From the NCBI GenBank assembly GCA_021157815.1, contig JAGGVT010000167.1, forward strand, positions 1 to 11,531: a stretch of DNA of 11,531 bases. The letters are read 5' to 3'. Positions 1 through 5,555 of the stretch are shown piece by piece; within the stretch, counting starts at the first letter, position 1, and the number at the start of each line of letters is the position of its first letter. The translations under genes were made by a program, and so were the position numbers. The stretch is from a bacterium. GTDB lineage: Bacteria; JAJVIF01; JAGGVT01. The notes beneath the pieces were generated by a model that was given only the letters and a program-made list of their open reading frames with translations, did no database searches and had not been told where the DNA came from.

Positions 1-1
1 A

Positions 2-820
2 TTCGACTGCCTGCTCCCTGAGTTCGATGAAGAACCGATTGTCCTTTACGGCGATGAGGCGGCGGAATTCATCCATTATGGATTGATGGGAGGGCTTGAT
101 CCCGAGCCGCCTAATCCGCCTGACCCGCCTAATTGGCCAACGGATATCCCAATGGCTGGTGAGAATGTAAATGGTGATTTGTATTGCTTTGGCACTAATC
201 GTATCATTTACAGCTTACTAATGGAAGACCTTATGGCGCACAATTGCGATCTGTTTATTGTCACGATGGCACACGATCCAACCACGCAGGGGACAGATGG
301 CAACATGTTATGGCAGCATATGGTGCTGGATTGCAAATACACGGGTGGAACATACGGGTATAATTTCTCAGGCGATGATCCGGGGACTGGTATCATTGCA
401 ATTGACAAAAAGCCGTGGGCCAGTAAGGAATATGGTAATATGGGTGATCGCGAAATCGTTACTGACTGGCCTGATCCAAACTACAAGCAATCACCTGATG
501 GGATGTGGCACGACTGGTGTGGCTCGGAAATCGCAATCAAATGGTGGAATCTGACTACAATTCTTCAAACCAGCGATAAGGAAATTCAGGGAATAAAAGT
601 GCGTATAACTGATGTCACACAAGATCCCGTAGATGGCTACCACGGCAACTGGCGCAGGAGCGCGGATGTAATGGAGCAAATCGATGATTTGTCAAATCGG
701 GCAGTAGCCAGATTCATTAATGACAATCCCTATGATGACGATCCCAATTGGAAAATTGTTAAATATTCAGGCAATACAAATGACAAATCTACATCATTTA
801 TTGGGTCTTCAATAAATTGA
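2..820 (+). CDS. Unrecognised protein, 5' end cut by window edge
   Basis: The frame is open from the first complete codon to a TGA at 818-820, giving 272 residues, so the true start lies upstream. I do not recognise a family. The visible part has a Pro/Asp-rich linker (PEPPNPPDPP, about residues 35-43 of the visible part) followed by a Trp-, Asp- and Gly-rich globular stretch with several W-D-P motifs. No membrane segment is visible. This composition suggests a secreted or cell-surface protein, but that is inference and the N-terminus is missing. The last codons and the stop lie inside a 29-bp near-palindrome (800-828) matching repeat-element ends elsewhere in the window, so the C-terminus may not be ancestral. 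The downstream LVIVD frame starts at this gene's stop. Confidence 0.6.
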   Translation, partial: FDCLLPEFDEEPIVLYGDEAAEFIHYGLMGGLDPEPPNPPDPPNWPTDIPMAGENVNGDLYCFGTNRIIYSLLMEDLMAHNCDLFIVTMAHDPTTQGTDGNMLWQHMVLDCKYTGGTYGYNFSGDDPGTGIIAIDKKPWASKEYGNMGDREIVTDWPDPNYKQSPDGMWHDWCGSEIAIKWWNLTTILQTSDKEIQGIKVRITDVTQDPVDGYHGNWRRSADVMEQIDDLSNRAVARFINDNPYDDDPNWKIVKYSGNTNDKSTSFIGSSIN

Positions 821-828
821 AGCGCCAT
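800..828. repeat. Near-palindrome matching fused ends of the 8065-8276 element
   Basis: The arms TTCAAT (808-813) and ATTGAA (816-821) flank AA, and the outer bases extend the symmetry. Bases 800-817 match the left end of the downstream element (8072-8089) at 17 of 18 positions. Bases 816-827 (ATTGAAGCGCCA) are identical to 8257-8268 in its right end. The site therefore looks like both outer ends of that element joined with the interior missing. It contains the stop of the upstream gene and the apparent TTG start of the LVIVD gene. Confidence 0.6.
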
Positions 829-1956
829 CTTATTTTTACCAGCGATGATGATAGTTATTTTAATGATGATAAAGATTTGTCTGTTGTTAATATTCAGGAT
901 CCACTTAATCCTGTTGTGGAAAGATATTCAGAACGAATGGGTGGGTTGGCGGTTGGAGCCAGTGACAACTATCTTGTAACAGCCGGAGGATATGGAGGAA
1001 TTGATTTTGTTAATATAGCAGACATTGTTAATTGTTATCGGGAAAACAACATTTCCGTCTTTGTGCAATCAAGCATTGTATTAAAAGATGATTATGCAAT
1101 TATTAGCTGCGACGAAACTAAAAAAGAAAATCTACTTGATATTTCTGATCCTTATCATCCAACAATTCTGGGGCCTTTTCTTGATAACGCATCAAATATT
1201 ATTGCTGTACATGAGGATTTGCTGTTCTGTATAATTGATGATGAAAAACACCTCATGGATATAAGCGACCCGTTAAATCCAATTGACTTATGCACTTTTG
1301 AGTTGGAGGGCGCAAGTTATAGCACTCTGTTTCATGATGATTACATGTATGTATCAATACGCGACAACGGTAAATATCTACGTGTAATTGATATTAGTAA
1401 TCCTTCAGTTCCGGTTGTAATCAATCAAATTTCCATTCCGAAATTGTGCAGGGGAATGGCTGTGATCGGAAACCATATTATCTCTTTTGCCAGTCCTATT
1501 TCCAGTGATTGCCAATCCCTAATTATGGCATTTGACATCTCAGAACCTGAAAGCCCTGTTTTGGTTAATGATTTCTTTATCTCTTACAATATATTGGCAT
1601 CTGCATACACCTCTGAAACGGCATATTTCATTATAGAAGGTGGTTTTTCGTATTACAAGGAATTTCAGATATGGGATATATCAGATCCTATGAACATCTA
1701 TCTCAAAAGTGTAAATCATCTGCCATATTCAAAGGATACTTATGATATTGAAGTATCAGAACCGTTTGTTTTCATTTCACAACATATAAAATATCCGGAT
1801 CAGGGATTGCTTTCAGTATTCGATGTATCCGATCCAGATAACCCGGCAATCGTGGATTCGATTGAGTGTTATGCGGAAGATATGATTAAAAGGGATAACT
1901 TTATCTATGCAGTGCATCCAAATCATGGATTCTCGATTGTTAAATTGTGGGATTGA
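817..1956 (+). CDS. LVIVD-repeat (beta-propeller-like) protein, possibly 5'-truncated
   Basis: The frame encodes 379 residues containing about seven copies of a D-I-S-D-P-x-x-P motif: near residues 25-32 (NIQDPLNP), 108-115, 148-155, 192-199, 240-247, 287-293 and 336-343. Each follows a beta-rich stretch. This is the pattern of LVIVD repeats (PF08309), found in predicted beta-propeller proteins that are usually exported. This frame has no signal peptide, and the first motif begins only about 24 residues in, so the N-terminus is probably missing or replaced. The only plausible start is TTG at 817, overlapping the previous stop, without a Shine-Dalgarno sequence. In-frame reading upstream is closed by a TGA at 781. 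The gene is visibly more AT-rich than prmC, lon or larB. It may be a decayed or recombined gene rather than a functional one. Molecular function is unknown. Confidence 0.65.
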   Translation: MKRHLIFTSDDDSYFNDDKDLSVVNIQDPLNPVVERYSERMGGLAVGASDNYLVTAGGYGGIDFVNIADIVNCYRENNISVFVQSSIVLKDDYAIISCDETKKENLLDISDPYHPTILGPFLDNASNIIAVHEDLLFCIIDDEKHLMDISDPLNPIDLCTFELEGASYSTLFHDDYMYVSIRDNGKYLRVIDISNPSVPVVINQISIPKLCRGMAVIGNHIISFASPISSDCQSLIMAFDISEPESPVLVNDFFISYNILASAYTSETAYFIIEGGFSYYKEFQIWDISDPMNIYLKSVNHLPYSKDTYDIEVSEPFVFISQHIKYPDQGLLSVFDVSDPDNPAIVDSIECYAEDMIKRDNFIYAVHPNHGFSIVKLWD

Positions 1957-1978
1957 TTGTTCTATCCTGGTTGGTCCT

Positions 1979-2203
1979 GGTGTCAGCCACGGTGACAGCC
2001 ACCGTGACAGCCCATATCGCTGATTATCGCAGTTCATGCCATGATATACGCCCTCATAATATTATGCGGACTCCCTTCGTTTACGCTTAAATGAAGGTCG
2101 TTTCGGAGAACGGTAAATTGCGTTTACCAATTTCGGTGACAGCCACGGTGACAGCCCATATCGTTGGTTATCGCATTTCATGACGCGATATACGCCCTCA
2201 TAA
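1979..2203. repeat. 69-bp direct repeat in two copies with 12-bp tandem units
   Basis: Bases 1991-2059 and 2135-2203 align without gaps with about 7 differences in 69 bases, a period of 144 bp. Each copy begins with 12-bp tandem units of the form GGTGACAGCCAC: three units before and within copy A (1979, 1991, 2003) and two in copy B (2135, 2147). In copy B, TATCGC (2169-2174) can pair with GCGATA (2185-2190); copy A has lost this pairing. No coding frame is credible here. This is most of the 298-bp gap between the LVIVD gene and prmC. Confidence 0.75.
2074..2128. repeat. Two hairpins between the direct-repeat copies
   Basis: CCTTCGTTTA (2074-2083) pairs with TAAATGAAGG (2088-2097) across a CGCT loop, 9 of 10 Watson-Crick plus one G-U possible. 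GGTAAA (2112-2117) pairs with TTTACC (2123-2128) across a 5-nt loop. Neither is followed by a T-tract on the plus strand, so they look like repeat-type hairpins rather than a clear intrinsic terminator for the LVIVD gene. Confidence 0.5.
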
Positions 2204-2237
2204 CCCAGTAAATTACCCCCTCAAAATCACCTGAATA

Positions 2238-2246
2238 TGTTATGAT
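2238..2246 (+). promoter_or_regulatory. Candidate extended -10 promoter for prmC
   Basis: TGTTATGAT fits the extended -10 pattern TGnTATAAT with one mismatch. No convincing -35 lies 16-18 bases upstream, as is typical for extended -10 promoters. The hexamer ends 8 bases before the prmC ATG and there is no Shine-Dalgarno sequence between, so the transcript would start at or next to the ATG (leaderless). This is inference from sequence only. Confidence 0.4.
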
Positions 2247-2254
2247 ACTCAGCG

Positions 2255-3124
2255 ATGAGCAAACCGTTTCGCGACATAATATTCGAAATCTCCGAGATTC
2301 TTAAATCGGGTGGGATTGTTAATCATTTCGCTGAGGCGAGAGCGCTGGCGGCGACTGTGCTTGACCGTCCGGTTAATCGTATTCATCCCGCGATGAATAT
2401 CGACCTGACCGATGAGCAAACTGCCTGCCTTTTTGATCTGGCGAAACGTCGCGCCGATGGCGAACCGCTTCAGCTAATCAGCGGATGCGTCGGATTTTTT
2501 AACAGTATCCTTCACTGCGAAAAGGATGTTTTCATTCCGCGTATTGAGACTGAAACGATTGTCAACCGCGCGCTTTATCATCTCGATGAAATCCCCATTG
2601 ACCGCTCCGCGCGAATACTCGATTTGGGAACAGGCACGGGAGCGATAATAATCGCGCTTGCCAGTGCGGAAAACCGTCATCAGTATTACGGCATCGACAA
2701 ATCAGAGAAAGCGGTAAACCTCGCAAGGCGAAACGCGGAAACCAACCAGACTCAGGATAGAACGTTTTTCTACAACGGTGAGTATTTCGACCCGGTTCGA
2801 GGTTGGGATGATGTCAGATTTGAGCTTGTAATATCCAATCCGCCGTATATTAAAACAAGCGATATCGAGAAACTGGAATCGCAGGTTCGTGAGTGGGATC
2901 CGCTTGATGCTCTCGACGGTGGCCTTGACGGTCTCGACCACTACAGGCGCATCGCGACTGAACTGCCGAACTTCCTTGCCACCGATGGTGTCGCGCTTTT
3001 TGAAATCGCGCCTGAGTATATTGGCGCGCTGGATGGTATTTTCAAAGAAAATGGGTTTTTACTTGGCGGTGTGTTTAAGGATTTTGACGGTAATGACAGG
3101 GTGATTGAGGTTGTTTATGGGTAG
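2255..3124 (+). CDS. prmC: Peptide chain release factor N5-glutamine methyltransferase
   Basis: PrmC (HemK) transfers a methyl group from S-adenosylmethionine to the Gln side chain of the GGQ motif of release factors RF1 and RF2 in the cytoplasm, improving translation termination. The 289 residues match the usual family length. The N-terminal helical substrate-binding domain (about 1-90) contains the family stretch PLQLISG at 71-77, then IPRIETE (94-100; usual form IPRPDTE). The Rossmann methyltransferase domain has SAM motif I at 121-130 (ILDLGTGTGA) and the catalytic NPPY at 195-198, which grips the target glutamine. A late GNDR motif is also typical. In many bacteria prmC follows prfA, but here no prfA is present and the gene appears to be transcribed alone. 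The ATG at 2255 fits the domain start, although no Shine-Dalgarno sequence precedes it. Family assignment is secure. Confidence 0.95.
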   Translation: MSKPFRDIIFEISEILKSGGIVNHFAEARALAATVLDRPVNRIHPAMNIDLTDEQTACLFDLAKRRADGEPLQLISGCVGFFNSILHCEKDVFIPRIETETIVNRALYHLDEIPIDRSARILDLGTGTGAIIIALASAENRHQYYGIDKSEKAVNLARRNAETNQTQDRTFFYNGEYFDPVRGWDDVRFELVISNPPYIKTSDIEKLESQVREWDPLDALDGGLDGLDHYRRIATELPNFLATDGVALFEIAPEYIGALDGIFKENGFLLGGVFKDFDGNDRVIEVVYG

Positions 3125-3172
3125 AAAGTTAGTAAGTTGGCAAGTTAGTAAGTTAGCAGGTTAGTAGGTTCG
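3125..3172. repeat. Three 16-bp tandem repeats after prmC
   Basis: Units at 3125-3140, 3141-3156 and 3157-3172 are variants of CAAGTTAGTAAGTTAG. Each unit is itself two near-copies of an 8-bp AAGTTAGT word. They begin directly after the prmC stop codon. Copy number of such short tandem repeats can vary by slippage. No function is evident. Confidence 0.75.
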
Positions 3173-3179
3173 CTCGTAG

Positions 3180-3200
3180 CCCGGTTTCTCATTAACCGGG
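3180..3200. repeat. REP-like hairpin CCCGGTT / AACCGGG
   Basis: CCCGGTT (3180-3186) pairs perfectly with AACCGGG (3194-3200) across a 7-nt loop. It resembles the two CCCGGC hairpins flanking aroQ. It lies between the converging prmC and aroQ genes and may contribute to transcription termination, although no T-tract follows on the plus strand. Confidence 0.5.
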
Positions 3201-3225
3201 AAAAGATGGTGGCTGATTCACGCAT

Positions 3226-3252
3226 TACCCCGGCGAAGGGACGCCGGGTTAC
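3226..3252. repeat. REP-like hairpin, copy 1 (downstream of aroQ)
   Basis: CCCGGCG (3229-3235) pairs perfectly with CGCCGGG (3242-3248) across the loop AAGGGA. The surrounding 25 bases (3228-3252) are almost identical to 3726-3750. The two copies differ by a G-C to A-T exchange of a stem base pair, which preserves the structure. It sits just past the aroQ stop on the minus strand. Confidence 0.65.
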
Positions 3253-3271
3253 GAAAAAGATAATGATTTCT

Positions 3272-3703
3272 CTACACGTATTTGCCGATAACGTATTCAA
3301 GCGCTTCCAGGTATGACCCCACACCTTTGCCAGAGAAACTCTTCTCCGCGACCATCCCAATGTAACTGACATGACGGAATTCCTCGCGCTCCATCGGATC
3401 AGTCAGGTGCACCTCAATTACAGGTTTTCCATAAGCTTTGGCAGCATCCATCAGGGCGATGGATGTATGTGTCAATCCGCCGGCGTTTATTATCAGAGCA
3501 TCGGATGAATCCACATTCTTCTCTATCAAATCGATAAGCTCACCCTCATAGTTGCTCTGGAAGGTTTTCAACATTACACCTTTCTCAAGCGCGGTTTTAT
3601 TCAGCATGTCATTCAATTCAGGAAGAGTCATTTCGCCATAGATTTCTATCTCTCTCCTGCCAAGTGATCCCAGGTTTGGGCCGTGCAGTACAAGAATGTT
3701 CAT
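3272..3703 (-). CDS. aroQ: 3-dehydroquinate dehydratase, type II
   Basis: This enzyme dehydrates 3-dehydroquinate to 3-dehydroshikimate, step three of the shikimate pathway to aromatic amino acids. Type II enzymes are dodecamers of small flavodoxin-like subunits of about 145 residues, and this one has 143. Visible family motifs are GPNLGSLGRRE (8-18) with Arg17, catalytic Tyr22 in IYG, FQSNYEGELID (48-58), NAGGLTHTS (73-81), catalytic His99 in EVHL, and REEFRHVSY (106-114) with Arg110. Only the substrate-carboxylate loop is unusual: LTDP instead of the common LSN or ISN, a partly conservative change. The start is well supported: ATG at 3703 with GGAG 8 bases upstream. It follows the radical SAM gene on the same strand after 49 bases holding a REP-like hairpin without a T-tract, so cotranscription is likely. 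No other shikimate gene is nearby. Confidence 0.95.
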   Translation of the reverse strand: MNILVLHGPNLGSLGRREIEIYGEMTLPELNDMLNKTALEKGVMLKTFQSNYEGELIDLIEKNVDSSDALIINAGGLTHTSIALMDAAKAYGKPVIEVHLTDPMEREEFRHVSYIGMVAEKSFSGKGVGSYLEALEYVIGKYV

Positions 3704-3723
3704 AGTTGTTTCTCCGGTAGCGT

Positions 3724-3750
3724 TTCCCCGGCAAAGGGATGCCGGGTTAC
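3724..3750. repeat. REP-like hairpin, copy 2 (between amrS-like gene and aroQ)
   Basis: CCCGGCA (3727-3733) pairs perfectly with TGCCGGG (3740-3746) across AAGGGA. It is the second copy of the 3228-3252 motif, with a compensatory base-pair change relative to it. It occupies most of the 49-bp gap between the two minus-strand genes and could modulate processing or stability of a shared transcript, which is inference. Confidence 0.65.
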
Positions 3751-3752
3751 AA

Positions 3753-4763
3753 TCATTTAATAATATCCAAGTCAGTTTTACACTTTGGGCATTTTAAATC
3801 GTCTGAATATAATATCTCGACATTATACCTGTCGCGCTTTATCACAATTTCACCGCATTCGGGACAGTATGTACTCGCTCTTTCGGTATCCATTACATTT
3901 CCGATATAGACATTATTTAATCCCGCATCCCTGCCGATTTCATACGCGTCTATCAGAGTTTCAATCGGAGTCGGGTCCCTGTCCGGCATTTCATACATCG
4001 GGAAAAATCTGCTGATATGCCATGGGATTTTTGGATTGATGCCGGCGATGAATCCCGCAATGTCGCGAAGTTCCTGAGGGGAATCGTTCAAGCCCGGTAT
4101 CACCAGAGTTGTAATCTCGACCCACACACCGTTGTCATGCAATTTTTTAATATTATTCAAAACCGGTTCGAGTTTCCCTCCCGTATAACGCTCATAGAAA
4201 TCGTTATTGAAGGATTTAAGATCAACGTTTATGGCATCCAGAACAGGGATAAGCTCCTTAAGCAGCTCATCTGACATGAAACCGTTTGAGACATAGACTG
4301 ACTTAATGCGATGCCTGCGAGCCAGAGCAATTGTGTCGAGAGTGTATTCCGCCCAGACTGTCGGTTCGCTGTAAGTGTAGGAAATGGATGAGCAATCATA
4401 ATCGATCGCCTGATTGACTATATTCTCAGGCGGCATGTGCACCTGGTGAAGTTTGAAATTTGGATCTTTCACTGATTGGGACAGGATATGATTCTGGCAG
4501 AAATCACATGAGAAATTGCATCCGCTGGCTCCAACGGACAGTGAAAGTGTCTTGGGCTGGAAATGAAACAGTGGCTTTTTCTCTATCGGGTCGAGATTAA
4601 GCCCGGGCACCCAACCGTAGGCTGTTGAAAAGAGTTCGCCATTTACGTTTGTACGCACTCCGCATTTGCCAAAAGCGTTTTCATCAATCACGCACTTGTG
4701 ATTGCACGCAAGGCACTGTACCTTTGAGCCATCAAGTTTTTTATAGAATCTGGCTTTTTGCAT
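3753..4763 (-). CDS. amrS: AmmeMemoRadiSam-system radical SAM enzyme
   Basis: This is a radical SAM protein of 336 residues, the usual size of the AmrS family (radical SAM partner of Memo and AMMECR1 domain proteins). The radical SAM cluster motif CxxxCxxC is at Cys82, Cys86 and Cys89 (GCNFSCDFC), followed by QNH. An N-terminal Cys cluster (17, 20, 24, 34) and a C-terminal zinc-ribbon-like set (CPEC at 300-303, CPKC at 325-328) are also present, as expected in this family. The family's substrate is not established, and older annotation calls these pyruvate formate-lyase-activating enzymes, which the extra Cys clusters argue against. Neither Memo nor AMMECR1 genes are in the window. The ATG at 4763 is preferred because it directly precedes the conserved start, while an in-frame TTG six bases upstream adds only two residues. 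A terminator lies just upstream, so the gene probably has its own promoter and reads into aroQ. Confidence 0.88.
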   Translation of the reverse strand: MQKARFYKKLDGSKVQCLACNHKCVIDENAFGKCGVRTNVNGELFSTAYGWVPGLNLDPIEKKPLFHFQPKTLSLSVGASGCNFSCDFCQNHILSQSVKDPNFKLHQVHMPPENIVNQAIDYDCSSISYTYSEPTVWAEYTLDTIALARRHRIKSVYVSNGFMSDELLKELIPVLDAINVDLKSFNNDFYERYTGGKLEPVLNNIKKLHDNGVWVEITTLVIPGLNDSPQELRDIAGFIAGINPKIPWHISRFFPMYEMPDRDPTPIETLIDAYEIGRDAGLNNVYIGNVMDTERASTYCPECGEIVIKRDRYNVEILYSDDLKCPKCKTDLDIIK

Positions 4764-4790
4764 GATCAAATCAACCTTAAGATGACAAAA

Positions 4791-4807
4791 CCCGCCTTAA
4801 GGGCGGG
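4791..4807 (-). terminator. Intrinsic terminator after the HicB-like gene
   Basis: On the minus strand a GC-rich stem of six pairs (CCCGCC with GGCGGG, loop about five bases) is followed directly by TTTT and a short T-containing stretch. It lies 37 bases past the HicB-like stop and ends 28 bases before the amrS start, so it should separate the two transcription units. The T-tract is short, so termination may be partial. Confidence 0.6.
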
Positions 4808-4843
4808 ATTCCCAAAAATAAAAACAGTCTGTAAAACATCTCT

Positions 4844-5038
4844 TTAGTTAACTGACCTTGTCTCTTCGATTTTACGAGTGATCTTGAATCCGATTTCCTG
4901 AAGCACCTCGACTTCGCTGTCACCTTTTGCCTTGCAGTCCGGGAAAAAAGGACATTCCGCTTCAACGTCTCCCTTGCCTGATTCTTTAATAATCACAGGC
5001 CATTTGCTGTCAGTGATTTTGATTTCCTGTTTTTCCAT
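4844..5038 (-). CDS. Small HicB-like antitoxin-fold protein
   Basis: This is a 64-residue protein. Residues 13-60 resemble the HicB/UPF0150 partial RNase H fold: a WPVIIKES strand, an acidic turn, VEAECPFFPDCKAKGDSE (the family pattern is aevPdlpGc...GdT.eEa) and a terminal helix (EVEVLQEIGFKITRKIEE). HicB proteins neutralise HicA mRNA-interferase toxins, and many carry a DNA-binding domain that is absent here. No HicA-like gene is adjacent on either side, so this is either a solitary HicB-fold protein or not an antitoxin at all. The ATG at 5038 is chosen because the family similarity begins soon after it and a GGATGG stretch precedes it by 8 bases. An in-frame ATG at 5050 would add four residues. 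It is followed by an intrinsic terminator, so it is probably monocistronic. Confidence 0.6.
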   Translation of the reverse strand: MEKQEIKITDSKWPVIIKESGKGDVEAECPFFPDCKAKGDSEVEVLQEIGFKITRKIEETRSVN

Positions 5039-5174
5039 GATTAGTACCATCCTGAAATGAATTCCCAACACAAAATCCGATATGCAATCACCTCTATTTA
5101 ATATTATCATCAAAATTGTGATGAATCAACACATGGGGATGGAATAAATTGCCATGTTTTCGTACTCGCTGGGA

Positions 5175-5270
5175 GCTTCGGCAACCTTGCCGGAAAGCCG
5201 GGTGCTTCAGCACCCCTGTTGATAAAGGTTTAGGTTCCGCAACCCTGGGACGCCAGCGCTACGATAAACC
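5175..5270. repeat. Cluster of hairpins between hicB-like gene and lon
   Basis: Three structures occur in succession: CGGCA/TGCCG (5179-5183 with 5188-5192), GGGTGC/GCACCC (5200-5205 with 5210-5215, loop TTCA), and GGTTTA/TAAACC (5227-5232 with 5265-5270) enclosing GGTT/AACC (5233-5236 with 5241-5244). The cluster could be a REP-type repeat group or a structured RNA; the sequence alone does not decide, and no T-tract follows. Confidence 0.5.
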
Positions 5271-5430
5271 ACAATCCGACAAGGTTATTTTAAAACGCAA
5301 TATTAATTTCCTTTAATTCTCATTAAAAGGATGACTTTTCAGTGTGTTTGGCGATATTATTCTTGTAGTATGAGGGGCTATTGATTTTGTGCACCTTATC
5401 AGACCATGCCAGATGAAATGATTTTTAAGG

Positions 5431-5450
5431 CAGTTAAACCCATTTAACTG
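5431..5450. promoter_or_regulatory. Operator-like palindrome upstream of lon
   Basis: CAGTTAAA and TTTAACTG are perfect 8-bp inverted arms around a CCCA spacer. The site lies immediately upstream of a TATAGT sequence (5460-5465) that could serve as a -10, so a bound dimeric regulator would cover the -35 region. The regulator is unknown, and the promoter assignment is weak because no good -35 is seen. Confidence 0.4.
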
Positions 5451-5491
5451 GTTATCGTCTATAGTATTGTTGAAATGTTCCGTTATTTAAC

Positions 5492-5521
5492 TCAGTAACA
5501 GACTAGTCAGGAACAGACTAG
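5492..5521 (+). repeat. 15-bp tandem repeat in the lon leader
   Basis: TCAGTAACAGACTAG (5492-5506) is followed directly by TCAGGAACAGACTAG (5507-5521), identical except for one base. The repeat ends 34 bases before the lon start and lies in the probable 5' untranslated region. It may be a protein-binding site on DNA or RNA, or a recent duplication. Confidence 0.6.
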
Positions 5522-5555
5522 CCAATAACTGACAATCAGGAAAGGGAGATAAACA

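Larger units (their letters stand above)
5039..5555. other. Divergent intergenic region upstream of lon
   Basis: This 517-bp gap separates the minus-strand HicB-like gene from lon. No credible gene, tRNA or CIRCE heat-shock operator was found. It holds a hairpin cluster (5175-5270), then an AT-rich tract with an 8-bp-arm palindrome (5431-5450), a possible -10 (TATAGT, 5460-5465), a 15-bp tandem repeat (5492-5521) and the lon ribosome binding site (5543-5548). The length and symmetry suggest that lon regulation is concentrated in the last 130 bases. Confidence 0.6.

Noticed and set aside
2-1956. The two first genes as one frameshifted gene
   Set aside because: The upstream part shows no LVIVD repeats or other similarity to the downstream part, and the boundary is a repeat-like palindrome rather than a one-base slip.
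1991-2203. Direct repeats as a CRISPR array
   Set aside because: There are only two copies, 69 bp long and imperfect, with a structured 75-bp middle part and no cas genes. This is a local duplication or dispersed repeat.
5039-5555. tRNA, riboswitch or CIRCE operator upstream of lon
   Set aside because: No cloverleaf or T-loop consensus, no recognisable riboswitch core and no TTAGCACTC/GAGTGCTAA pair were found. The hairpins are short and repeat-like.
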